From the NCBI GenBank assembly GCA_951812665.1, contig CATOST010000024.1:1-64000 (forward strand): a stretch of DNA of 64,000 nt, in the 5' to 3' direction. The position numbers were made by a program, and so were the translations under genes. Every line of letters begins with the position of its first letter. Position 1 is the stretch's first letter. This DNA comes from an uncultured Acidobacteriota bacterium (lineage in GTDB: Bacteria; Acidobacteriota; UBA6911; RPQK01; JAJDTT01). Shown here one piece after another: positions 1-8,960 of the stretch. The notes below the pieces were generated by a model that searched no databases, was not told the DNA's origin, and saw nothing but the letters and a program-made list of their open reading frames with translations.

Positions 1-1
1 C

Positions 2-728
2 CACTGGGACGAGGTCATGCAGGATGATGTGTACTTGGTCGTGACAGAGGGGTGGGCGGACGCGGCGCGGCCACGCGTGCTGGTGCCGGTACGGGGCAAG
101 GGGGAAAGCGGAGCCGGCCGATCTGACCGTGAAGCGCAAGAAGTACAAGATGGACCTGCTCCCTCCTGGCCTTGTCGTCGCAAGGTATTTCGCGACCGAG
201 CAGGCAGGGGTTGACCGCCTGCGGGCCGAGGAAGATGCAGTTGTTCGGAAACTGGAAGAGTTCATCGAAAAGCATATTGGGGAAGACGGACTGCTTGAGG
301 ACGCGACGACCGATGCAGGGAGGGTCACGCAGGCCGCGGTCAGGGCGCGACTGAAGGTGGTCCGCAACGACGCCGAGGGACGTGACGAGCGTGACGCGCT
401 GGAAGTCTGCCTCGAACTCATGAAGTCGCTCGCGGCGGCGAAGAGGAAGACGAAAGCGGCACAGACGGAGTTGGACGCGAAAGTGCTCGCTCGGTACGCG
501 ACGCTGACCGTGGCGGAGACCGTCGAGATCGTTGTGGACGACAAGTGGGTGGCAAGCGTCGAGGCCAAGATTGGACAGCAGGTGGAGCGACTGGCGGGTG
601 GGCTGGTGGACCGGGTCAGGGTGCTGACAGGGCGGTATGCGGACGCGTTGCCGGAGCTGGAGCGTCACGTTGAGAACTACGGCGCCAGAGTCGAATCCCA
701 CCTGAGGCGGATGGGGCTGCCGACGTGA
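2..728 (+). CDS. hsdM: Type I restriction-modification DNA methyltransferase subunit HsdM, C-terminal part, with one frameshift
   Basis: The gene enters from the left edge, so its N6-adenine methyltransferase core is not in the window. What is visible is the C-terminal helical part. Reading frame 2 gives WDEVMQDDVYLVV, typical of HsdM just before its C-terminal tail. Frame 3 then continues with KRKKYKMDLLPPGLVVARYF and long charged helices to the stop at 726-728. The two frames join at or near a run of five G at 100-104; removing one base there restores a single HsdM-like reading. The stop overlaps the GTG start of the next gene by 4 bases (GTGA), so the genes are probably translationally coupled. 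HsdM pairs with HsdS to methylate and, with HsdR, to restrict. Whether the frameshift is real or a base error cannot be decided here. Confidence 0.85.
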
Positions 729-1862
729 GCCAGCCATTCGATTTCGAACGCCTCGTCGAGCTCTGTCGGCATACCCATGAAGAGACTCGGCGCTCCGCGG
801 CCCGCGCCGTCGACCGCTCGCTGGTCGTGCGGAACTGGCTGTTCGGATGGCACATCGTGGAATACGAAGGTGGCGGCTCTGGCCACCGGGAACTCTACGG
901 CAGGGAACTGATCAACCGTCTGTCAGACAGACTTCGGGCGAATGGAATCAGGGGCTGCTCGCCCACCAATCTTCGGAAATGCAGGGAGTTTTATCAGGTT
1001 TTCGCCCAGATTCAACGGACGGAGTCTGTCGGATCTGGGACACCCTCGAAGATTCAACAGACGCTGTCCGTTGAATCTCTCTCGCCAAGTCTGATCAGCG
1101 CGGTTCCCAACCTCACGAGGCTTGCTGAGCAATTCCCCCTCGGCTGGTCTCATTACGTCACGCTTCTGTCAGTGACCGACCCGGAAACCCGCCGTTTCTA
1201 CGAGATCGAGGCTGCGGACAACGGCTGGAGCGTCCGCGAACTCAAGCGGCAACTGAACAGCTCCCTGTACGAGCGGCTCGCCCTCAGCCGCGACAAGCAT
1301 GAGGTCCGCCGCCTCGCCCGCGAGGGACAAGTGGTCGAGCAGGCGTCGGACCTGATCAAGGACCCGGTGGTGCTGGAATTCCTCGACCTGGAGGAGAAGC
1401 CGGCCTACTCCGAGAGCGATCTGGAAACCGCGATCATCGACCGGCTCCAGCAGTTCCTGCTCGAACTCGGCAAGGGATTCCTGTTCGAGGCACGGCAGAA
1501 GCGGTTCAGCTTCGACGACAGTCACTTCTTCGTGGATCTGGTTTTTTTACAATCGGCTGCTTCGCTGCTACGTGCTGATCGACCTGAAACGCGGTGAACT
1601 GACCCACCAGGATCTGGGCCAGATGCAGATGTACGTGAACTACTTCGACCGCCATGTGAGGACCGACGACGAACTCCCGACCGTCGGAATCCTGCACTGC
1701 GACCGGAAGAACGAAGCCGTGGTCGAGCTGACACTCCCCGAAGACGCCAACATCTACACGTCGAAATATCAGTTGTACCTGCCGTCGCGGGAGGAGCTCG
1801 CGGATCAGGTTGTGAGAGCTCGGCGAGAGATTGGGGGGAGGGAAGGCCGAAGTGATGGGTGA
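725..1862 (+). CDS. YhcG/DUF1016-family PD-(D/E)XK nuclease, with one frameshift in a T-run
   Basis: A two-domain protein of about 378 codons once one frameshift is corrected. The N-terminal half (about residues 1-170) matches DUF1016_N, with the typical stretch LRKCREFYQVF. The C-terminal half is the YhcG-like nuclease, with GFLFEARQKRFSF, then FFVDLVFYN and VLIDLKRGELTHQDLGQ. The D...DLK pair is the expected PD-(D/E)XK catalytic set. The frame breaks inside this motif at a run of seven T (1542-1548); with six T the motif reads through perfectly. The start is GTG at 725, overlapping the hsdM stop. The end overlaps the hsdS start by 8 bases. DUF1016 genes are often found inside type I restriction operons; their exact role there is not settled. 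As written, the protein would lose its catalytic lysine. Confidence 0.85.
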
Positions 1863-3120
1863 GGGTCAGGTGACGGAGGCTACGCGGTTCGGCGCAGGGT
1901 GGAACACGGTCCGAACTGGCGATATCGGTCGGTTCGGCAGCGGCAGCGGTTTCCCCCTAAGATTTCAGGGCCAAGCGCAGGGTGATTATCCATTCTTCAA
2001 GGTCTCGGACATGAATCGCGATGGCAACGACGTGTTCCTGACCGAGAGTGGCAACTACATCACGGACCACACCCGGCGGCTTCTGGGCGCAGTGGCATTT
2101 CCACCGAAGTCAATCGTATTTGCAAAGGTCGGAGCCGCCGTTTTTCTTGACCGCAAGAGGATTCTGGCTCAGCCGAGCTGTCTCGACAACAACATGGCTG
2201 CTTTCGTGTTAACCGACGAACGCGTGGACACCTCGTTCGTCTACTTCTTACTCCTGACTATTCGCTTCAGTGCTTATGCGAGTACGACCGCGCTGCCAGC
2301 CCTGAACGGTACTGCGCTCTCCGGGATCCAGATCCCCCTGCCTCCCCTCCCCGAACAGCGCGCCATCGCCGCCGTGCTGTCCGACGTGGACGGGCTGATC
2401 GGATCGCTGGAAGCGCTGATCGCCAAGAAGCGGGCCATCAAGCAGGCCGCGATGCAGGAACTGTTGACCGGGAGGACGCGGCTTCCGGGGTTCGAGGGGG
2501 AGTGGGAAATGGTAGCCCTCGGAGACGTAGCGGACATCAGAAATGGCGGAACACCGCGCACGGGAGTTCCCGCATATTGGGGCGGTCGTATTCCATGGTG
2601 CGTTCCAACCGATATCACGGCATCCCGGGGAAAATACCTCACGACTACAACCCGGAAGATCACGCCGGAAGGATTGGCAAATTGTGGCGCGAGCCTGCTG
2701 CCTGCCGGTGCTCTTCTCCTTTGCAGCCGCGCAACAATTGGCGAGGTCAAGATCGCTTCGATGCCTGTCGCCACGAATCAGGGATTCAAGTCCATGGTGT
2801 GCGCTGAATCGGTCGACTACGAATTCCTCTACTACCGTGTGGTGACGCTCAAGGAGCGCATGATCGACTTGGCCACCGGCTCCACGTTCCTGGAGATTAG
2901 CAAGCGCGATCTAGCCAACATCCAGATTGACATTCCTCCCTCCCCAGAACAACACGTCATTGCCACCGTCCTCTCCGACATGGACTCCGAGATCGCCGCC
3001 TTGGAGCGACGCCTCGACAAGACCCAAGCGATCAAGCAGGGTATGATGCAGCAGCTTCTCACCGGGTCCATCCGCCTGCCCATCCCGGCCGCTTCGGTCG
3101 AGGGTGAGGCGGACCCGTGA
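1855..3120 (+). CDS. hsdS: Type I restriction-modification specificity subunit HsdS
   Basis: About 421 residues with the classic two-repeat HsdS plan. Target-recognition domain 1 (roughly residues 15-170) is followed by a conserved helix (PLPPLPEQRAIAAVLSDVDG). Target-recognition domain 2 begins at MVALGDVADIRNGGTPRTG and ends in a second conserved helix (PPSPEQHVIATVLSDMDSE). Both conserved helices end in a QELLTG/QQLLTG motif. The two TRDs read half-sites of a bipartite DNA sequence; the helices set the spacing. I chose ATG 1855, which overlaps the upstream stop, over TTG 1831. The 3' end overlaps the next gene by GTGA. Complete and undisrupted. Confidence 0.92.
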   Translation: MGEGQVTEATRFGAGWNTVRTGDIGRFGSGSGFPLRFQGQAQGDYPFFKVSDMNRDGNDVFLTESGNYITDHTRRLLGAVAFPPKSIVFAKVGAAVFLDRKRILAQPSCLDNNMAAFVLTDERVDTSFVYFLLLTIRFSAYASTTALPALNGTALSGIQIPLPPLPEQRAIAAVLSDVDGLIGSLEALIAKKRAIKQAAMQELLTGRTRLPGFEGEWEMVALGDVADIRNGGTPRTGVPAYWGGRIPWCVPTDITASRGKYLTTTTRKITPEGLANCGASLLPAGALLLCSRATIGEVKIASMPVATNQGFKSMVCAESVDYEFLYYRVVTLKERMIDLATGSTFLEISKRDLANIQIDIPPSPEQHVIATVLSDMDSEIAALERRLDKTQAIKQGMMQQLLTGSIRLPIPAASVEGEADP

Positions 3121-5006
3121 CCCCGATCCGCATCTTCATCAGCAGCGTCCAGCGAGAGTTCGCGCTCGAGCGGGAGCGCTTGCGCGACTATTTGCGCGGC
3201 GATCCCCTCATGCGGCGCTTCTTCGAGGTCTTTCTCTTTGAGGAAGTGCCGGCGTCCGACCGGCGGCCCGGCCGGGTGTACGTGGACGAAGTCGACCGGT
3301 GCGACATCTACGTGGGGTTGTTCGGGCGGGACTACGGCAGTGAGGATGCCGAGGGCGTCTCGCCCACGGAACGCGAATTCGAGCGCGCCACGGAGTCGGA
3401 GAAGCATCGGCTGATCTTCGTGAAAGGGGCGGATGGGAGCCGCCGCCACCCAAAGATGGAGGCGCTGATCGCCAGGGCGCAGACCGGTCTGGTACGAAGG
3501 CGTTTCGCCACATCGGCGGAGCTCATTGCCGGGGTCTACGCCTCGCTCGTGCAGTACCTCGAAGCCAGGGAACTCTTGCGTTTCGGGCCGTTCGACGCCG
3601 CACCGTGCTTCGGGGCGACGCTCGATGATCTGGACGTTGAGGACATGTACCGCTTCATCCGCATCGCGCGCCGGGCGCGGCAATTCCCGCTGCCGGCGGA
3701 GACGCCGCCGGAAGATCTGCTCAGGCATCTGAACCTGTTGAACAAGGGCCGGTTGACCAACGCCGCAATGCTGCTCTTCGGACAGGCCCCGCAGCGCTTT
3801 CTCATCTCCTCCGAGATCAAGTGCGCGCACTTCCACGGGACGGAGGTGGCCAAGCCGATTCCCTCCTACCAGGTCTACAAGGGCACGGTGTTTTCGCTCG
3901 TGGACCAGGCGGTGGACTTCGTCCTGAGCAAGATCGCGCTGTCGGTGGGCACCAGAGCGGAGAGCGTGCAGGCGCCGGTCGAGTACGAGATCCCGAAGGA
4001 GGTGGTGACCGAGGCGATCGTGAACGCGGTGGCCCACCGGGACTATACGGACAACAGCAGCGTTCAGGTGATGCTGTTCGCGGACCGGCTTGAGGTCATG
4101 AATTCGGGCCGGTTGCCGCCGGCGCTGACCGTGGACAAGCTGCGCCTGCCGCACCAATCGCTCCCGGGCAATCCGTTGCTGGCGGAGTCGATGTACCTGC
4201 TGCAGTACATCGAGAGGATGGGGACCGGGACCGTGGACATGATCCGACGTTGCGCTGAGACGGGCCTGCCGGAGCCGGAGTTCGAGGTCGGCGCGGGGTT
4301 CCTGATCAGGATTTGGCGGTCCGGAGACCACGAGACCACCCAAGACCATCGCGACACTACCCGGGACGCAACCAGAAACCACCAGAAAACCACCAGAAAA
4401 CCACCAGAACGGAAGGGGGCCAGCCAGGATCTGGCGAACCGAATCCTCACATTCCTGCGGGAGCATCCGTCCGCCAGCCGCCGCGACATGGTTGGAGCAC
4501 TTGAAGGCGCCACCGAAGGGAGCGTCCGGTATCAGTTGGACAAGCTCAAGGAATTGGGTAAGTTACGTCGTGTCGGTCCAGACAGGGGGGGACGCTGGTT
4601 GGTTGTCGACGACCCCGACATGGACGCCAGGGAGGAGCCCGATGACTCTGCGGGGGACCGTCGCCACGCAAGGGAGACCCAGCCAGAGAACCACCAGAAA
4701 CCCACCAGAAATCCGCCAGATAACCACCAGAAAACCGCCAGAAACGAAGGCCAATCGCGAGAACCCCCATCCCTTTCCGGCCGCATCCTGGCTCTCCTTC
4801 GCCGGAATCCTTTTGCGGGCCGCCGCGAAATCGCCACCACCCTCGGCACCACGCGATCCGTCGTCCGGTACCGGCTGGACAAGTTGCGCGCGGCCGGGAA
4901 GATCGAGCGGGTCGGTCCCGACAAGGGCGGCTACTGGAAAGTGCTGGGTGAATCCGCTGTTGAGCCCGACCCTACCCCCGAACGCGACCCCCGGAGTTCC
5001 CGATGA
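3117..5006 (+). CDS. DUF4062 + GHKL-type ATP-binding protein with duplicated winged-helix tail, in type I RM operon
   Basis: A 629-residue multidomain protein between hsdS and hsdR. Residues about 3-150 are DUF4062 (RIFISSVQREFALERERL, then VDRCDIYVGLFGRDYG). Residues about 160-400 resemble COG2865/HATPase_c_4 proteins, with PKEVVTEAIVNAVAHRDY as the ATP-binding N-box, RLEVMNSGRLP, and YIERMGTGTVDMI. The tail is a duplication: a polar linker rich in NHQKTTR/NHQKPTR followed by a winged helix (SVRYQLDKLKELGKLRRVGP), then a second linker and a second winged helix (VVRYRLDKLRAAGKIERVGP). In usual COG2865 proteins the N-terminal domain is AlbA-like; here DUF4062 takes its place. It starts at GTG 3117, overlapping hsdS, and its stop overlaps hsdR by ATGA. 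The role is unknown; a DNA-binding regulator or an accessory defence factor is inferred from position. Confidence 0.85.
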   Translation: MTPIRIFISSVQREFALERERLRDYLRGDPLMRRFFEVFLFEEVPASDRRPGRVYVDEVDRCDIYVGLFGRDYGSEDAEGVSPTEREFERATESEKHRLIFVKGADGSRRHPKMEALIARAQTGLVRRRFATSAELIAGVYASLVQYLEARELLRFGPFDAAPCFGATLDDLDVEDMYRFIRIARRARQFPLPAETPPEDLLRHLNLLNKGRLTNAAMLLFGQAPQRFLISSEIKCAHFHGTEVAKPIPSYQVYKGTVFSLVDQAVDFVLSKIALSVGTRAESVQAPVEYEIPKEVVTEAIVNAVAHRDYTDNSSVQVMLFADRLEVMNSGRLPPALTVDKLRLPHQSLPGNPLLAESMYLLQYIERMGTGTVDMIRRCAETGLPEPEFEVGAGFLIRIWRSGDHETTQDHRDTTRDATRNHQKTTRKPPERKGASQDLANRILTFLREHPSASRRDMVGALEGATEGSVRYQLDKLKELGKLRRVGPDRGGRWLVVDDPDMDAREEPDDSAGDRRHARETQPENHQKPTRNPPDNHQKTARNEGQSREPPSLSGRILALLRRNPFAGRREIATTLGTTRSVVRYRLDKLRAAGKIERVGPDKGGYWKVLGESAVEPDPTPERDPRSSR

Positions 5007-8000
5007 CCGCAGTCGGCGAGCTCGAGATCCGTACCCAGCGCCGCGTCATCAAGCACTTCCGGCGCCGGCTCGGCTACAGGTACCTGGGCAACTGGCACGA
5101 ACAGCAGGACAATCGGAATATCGAAGCCGACTATCTCAGGCGATTCCTCGCGGGCCAGGGTCACGACCCCGGCATCATCTCCAAAGCGGTGGAGAAACTG
5201 GACAAGGCCGCCGCTCTCGGTGGGGGCCGAACGCTCTACGGCGCCAACCGCGACGTCTACGGTCTGCTTCGCTATGGAGCGAGAGTCCGTCCCGGGCTCG
5301 GCGAACAGACGGTCACCGTCGACCTGATCGACTGGAAGAATCCGGCCGCCAACGACTTCGCCATCGCCGAAGAGGTCACGATCGAAGGGAATCACACCAA
5401 GCGGCCCGACATCGTGCTCTACGTCAACGGGATTGCTGTCGGCGTACTTGAGCTCAAGCGCTCGACCGTCTCGGCGGCGGAGGGAATCCGCCAGAATCTG
5501 GACAACCAGAAGCCGGAGTTCATCCGTCCGTTCTTCACCACCGTGCAGATCGTCCTGGCGGGCAACGATACCGAAGGGCTCCGCTACGGCGTGATCGGGA
5601 CCCCGGAGAAGTATTGGCTCCGCTGGAAGGAAGCCGGTTCCCCTTCCTCCGACGCTCCCACCTCTCCCCTCCTTCGCGAACTCGGCCAGATCTGCGCCCC
5701 TGACCGCCTGCTTGAACTCATCCACGACTTCGTGGTCTTCGACGTGGGCGTCAAAAAGATCTGCCGCCACAACCAGTACTTCGGCGTGAAGGCGGCCCAG
5801 GAGTATATCCGGCGCCGCGAAGGCGGGATCATCTGGCACACCCAGGGCAGCGGGAAGAGTCTCACGATGGTGTGGCTTGCGAAGTGGATCCGTGAACTCA
5901 AGGGCGTTGACGGCCGCGTGCTCATCGTCACGGACCGCACCGAACTCGACGAGCAGATCGAGAAGGTCTTCAAGGGTGTGGACGAGGACATCTACCGCAC
6001 GAGCAGCGGGGCCGATCTGGCCCAGGTCCTGCGGGAGACCGACAAATCGCTGATCTGTTCGCTCGTCCACAAGTTCGGGAGCTCCGAGGAGGGCAACGTA
6101 GACCGCTACGTGAACGACTTCCGGGGCCACATGGCAGCGGGTTCCCGGCCTCCCGGCGAGATCTTCGTCTTCGTGGACGAATGCCACCGCACCCAGTCCG
6201 GCAAGCTGCACAAGGCAATGAAGGCGATCCTTCCCGGATCGACCCTGATCGGCTTCACCGGCACGCCGCTCCTCAAATCCGACAAGCGGCGCAGCGTCGA
6301 GACCTTCGGACCATGCATCCACACCTACAAGTACGACGAAGCGGTAGGCGATGAGGTGGTGCTGGACTTGCGCTACGAAGCACGCGACATCGACCAGGAC
6401 ATCACCTCCGAGGCAAAGATCGACCAATGGTTCGACCTCAAGACCCAGGGGCTCAGTGATCTGGCCCGCGCACAGCTCAGGCAGAAGTGGGCCACCATGC
6501 GCAAGGTCACGAGTTCGCTGGACCGGATTCGGAAGATCGTGGACGACATCCTGATCGATATGGAGACGCGTGACCGCCTGAAGAGCGGCCGCGGCAACGC
6601 CATGCTCGTATCCGACAGCGTCTACGCAGCCTGCCGCTTTTTCGAAGCGTTCGATGGGACCGGCCTGAAGGGCAAGTGCGCCATCGTCACTTCCTACAGC
6701 CCGGCGACCGGTGACATCAAGGGCGAGGAGACGGGCGAGGGCCTCACCGAAACGCTGCGCAAGTACGATGTCTATCGAAAGATGCTCGCGGACTACTTCG
6801 GCGAACCTGCGGACAAGGCAATGCGCAAAGCCGAGCAGTTCGAGCAGGAGGTCAAGCGGCGGTTCGTCAACGAGCCCGGGCAGATGAAGCTCCTGATCGT
6901 CGTGGACAAGCTGTTGACCGGTTTCGATGCCCCTCCCGCAACGTATCTCTACATCGACAAGAAGATGCAGGACCATGGTCTCTTTCAGGCGATCTGCCGC
7001 GTCAACCGCCTGGACGGAGAGGACAAGGAGTACGGCTACATCGTCGACTACAAGGATCTGTTCCAGTCGCTGGAGGGGGCGATCAAGGACTACACGGGCG
7101 AGGCGTTCGAGGGTTATGACCGCGAAGACGTGGAAGGCTTGTTGAAGGACCGACTCGAGCGAGGTCGGGAGCGGCTGGAAGAGACCCGTGAGCAGGTCAA
7201 GGCGCTTTGCGAACCTGTGGAGCCGCCTCGGGACACCGAGGCGTACCTGCGGTATTTCTGCCACGACGGAGAGGGCGACACCGCCCGGCAGCTTGCTGCC
7301 AACGAACGGAAGCGCCTCACGCTGTACAGGATGGTGGCGGCGTTTCTCCGCTCCTACGCCAACCTGGCCAACGAGATGATCGAGGCGGGTTACACCGAGG
7401 CCGAGCGACTCGAAATCAGGCACGAGGTGAGCCACTACGAAAAGGTTCGGCAGGAGGTCAAACTGGCCAGCGGCGACTACGTCGATCTCAAGATGTTCGA
7501 GCCCGCCATGCGGCACCTCCTCGACAACTACATCCGGGCCGACGACAGCAAGGTCCTCTCCGCGTTCGACGACATGACGCTCGTGGACCTGCTCATCAAG
7601 GACGGGGCGAGCGCTGTCGATTCGCTTCCCGAAGGGATCCGGCGCAGCCAGCGCGCTATTGCCGAGACCATCGCGAACAACGTCCGCCGCCTGATCGTCG
7701 ACGAGATGGCCGTGAATCCCAAGTACTACGAAAAGATGTCGGCGGTGCTCGAAGCGCTGATCAAACAGCGCAGGGAGGAAGCGATCGAGTACGAGGCGTA
7801 CCTCAAGAAGGTCATCGAGCTCGCCGAACAGGTGAAGGGCGGGGAAGCCGGCGGTTCCTATCCCGCGAGCATAAACAACGGGGCACTGCGAGCAATCTAC
7901 GACAACCTGCCGGCCAAATTGCCGGCGGACCGAGTAGCCGAGCCGGACGTGAGATGGGAGACGGATAGCGAGACCGATCCCCGCGAGGTCGCGGCGCGGG

Positions 8001-8158
8001 CTGTCGATCATGCAATCCGGCAGGCCCTGATGGCCGACTGGCGCGGCCACCCCATCAAGGAGAAGCGGATCGGCAGGGCGATCCGAGACGCACTCGGTCC
8101 CTTCAAGGCTTGCACGAAGACGATCTTCGAGATTGTGAAGGCCCGTAGTGAGTACTGA
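5003..8158 (+). CDS. hsdR: Type I restriction enzyme endonuclease/translocase subunit HsdR
   Basis: A full-length, 1051-residue HsdR. The N-terminal nuclease carries RPDIVLYVNGIAVGVLELKR, giving Asp136, Glu150 and Lys152 of the PD-(D/E)XK site. The superfamily 2 motor follows: Walker A in IIWHTQGSGKS near residue 280, a DECH box in VFVDECHRTQSG near residue 390, and the late motif FQAICRVNRLDGEDKEYG near residue 660. The C-terminal helical region should dock on the HsdM2S core. It cleaves unmethylated DNA after ATP-driven translocation. It overlaps its upstream neighbour by ATGA and the downstream YgjP gene by 11 bases. No disruption is seen, so if hsdM is truly broken the cell would carry an intact nuclease subunit without its methylase. 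Confidence 0.95.
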   Translation: MTAVGELEIRTQRRVIKHFRRRLGYRYLGNWHEQQDNRNIEADYLRRFLAGQGHDPGIISKAVEKLDKAAALGGGRTLYGANRDVYGLLRYGARVRPGLGEQTVTVDLIDWKNPAANDFAIAEEVTIEGNHTKRPDIVLYVNGIAVGVLELKRSTVSAAEGIRQNLDNQKPEFIRPFFTTVQIVLAGNDTEGLRYGVIGTPEKYWLRWKEAGSPSSDAPTSPLLRELGQICAPDRLLELIHDFVVFDVGVKKICRHNQYFGVKAAQEYIRRREGGIIWHTQGSGKSLTMVWLAKWIRELKGVDGRVLIVTDRTELDEQIEKVFKGVDEDIYRTSSGADLAQVLRETDKSLICSLVHKFGSSEEGNVDRYVNDFRGHMAAGSRPPGEIFVFVDECHRTQSGKLHKAMKAILPGSTLIGFTGTPLLKSDKRRSVETFGPCIHTYKYDEAVGDEVVLDLRYEARDIDQDITSEAKIDQWFDLKTQGLSDLARAQLRQKWATMRKVTSSLDRIRKIVDDILIDMETRDRLKSGRGNAMLVSDSVYAACRFFEAFDGTGLKGKCAIVTSYSPATGDIKGEETGEGLTETLRKYDVYRKMLADYFGEPADKAMRKAEQFEQEVKRRFVNEPGQMKLLIVVDKLLTGFDAPPATYLYIDKKMQDHGLFQAICRVNRLDGEDKEYGYIVDYKDLFQSLEGAIKDYTGEAFEGYDREDVEGLLKDRLERGRERLEETREQVKALCEPVEPPRDTEAYLRYFCHDGEGDTARQLAANERKRLTLYRMVAAFLRSYANLANEMIEAGYTEAERLEIRHEVSHYEKVRQEVKLASGDYVDLKMFEPAMRHLLDNYIRADDSKVLSAFDDMTLVDLLIKDGASAVDSLPEGIRRSQRAIAETIANNVRRLIVDEMAVNPKYYEKMSAVLEALIKQRREEAIEYEAYLKKVIELAEQVKGGEAGGSYPASINNGALRAIYDNLPAKLPADRVAEPDVRWETDSETDPREVAARAVDHAIRQALMADWRGHPIKEKRIGRAIRDALGPFKACTKTIFEIVKARSEY

Positions 8159-8891
8159 CAGTTACCACATGGATGTCAGCGGCATTCCCGTGGCGGTCAT
8201 CCGCAAGGACATCAAGAACCTCCACCTGAGCGTCTATCCCCCCGAGGGCCAAGTGCGCGTCTCGGCTCCGCTGCGCCTCGACGACGACGCGATACGGCTG
8301 GCGGTGATTTCGCGCCTGGGATGGATTCGGCGCAAACGTGCCGAGTTCGAGCAGCAAGACCGCCAATCCCGGCGCGACTTCGTGTCCGGTGAGAGCCACT
8401 ACTTCGAGGGACGGCGCTATCGTCTGGATGTAGTTGAATCGCGAGGCTCAGTCGGTATTCGCCTGCGCAACAATGCCTGGATGGAGATGCGCGTGCGGCC
8501 GTCGACCGGCCGCGATGCCCGCGAGGCCCTGCTCTACCGATGGTACCGGGCTCAACTGCGACAGCGCATCCCTGAGATGGTCGCCAAGTGGGAATCCCGG
8601 GTCGGCGTGCATGTGGCCGATTGGCGCATCCGCCGCATGAAGACACGCTGGGGAAGCTGCAATGCCGGGGCTGGCCGCATCTGGCTCAACTCCGAACTGG
8701 CCAAAAAGCCCCTGCCCTGCCTCGAATACGTCCTCGTCCACGAGATGGCCCACCTCGCCGAGCCGAGCCACAACGAGCGCTTCCGGGAAATCCTGGACCG
8801 CACAATGCCGAGTTGGCGCCTGCGAGCCGAAGAGTTGAATCGCACCCATCTTGCCGATGAGGTCTGGGGGGAATTGCTGCCTGTCAGGTAA
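8148..8891 (+). CDS. YgjP-like (DUF45) zinc metallopeptidase
   Basis: A 247-residue protein of the YgjP/SprT-like DUF45 family. The N-terminal half is a beta-rich domain (IRKDIKNLHLSVYPPEGQVR). The C-terminal half carries MKTRWGSCN and the zinc site HEMAHLAEPSHNERF (HExxH plus a third ligand His). GTG 8148 lies inside the 3' end of hsdR (11-base overlap), so it belongs to the restriction operon. DUF45 peptidases are frequent last genes of type I restriction operons; substrates are not established. Proteolytic control of HsdR activity is a possible role but is inference only. Confidence 0.88.
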   Translation: MSTDSYHMDVSGIPVAVIRKDIKNLHLSVYPPEGQVRVSAPLRLDDDAIRLAVISRLGWIRRKRAEFEQQDRQSRRDFVSGESHYFEGRRYRLDVVESRGSVGIRLRNNAWMEMRVRPSTGRDAREALLYRWYRAQLRQRIPEMVAKWESRVGVHVADWRIRRMKTRWGSCNAGAGRIWLNSELAKKPLPCLEYVLVHEMAHLAEPSHNERFREILDRTMPSWRLRAEELNRTHLADEVWGELLPVR

Positions 8892-8960
8892 CTCTCTCCC
8901 CTGTGTTCTTGCAGCTGGGGCGGTAGTAGACTGGGCCGAGACCCGGGAAGGGGGTGTGCG

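Noticed and set aside
4931..8050. A 1039-codon open frame antisense to hsdR
   Set aside because: High-GC coding DNA often leaves the complementary third frame open. The peptide is low-complexity and family-free, while the plus strand encodes a complete HsdR.
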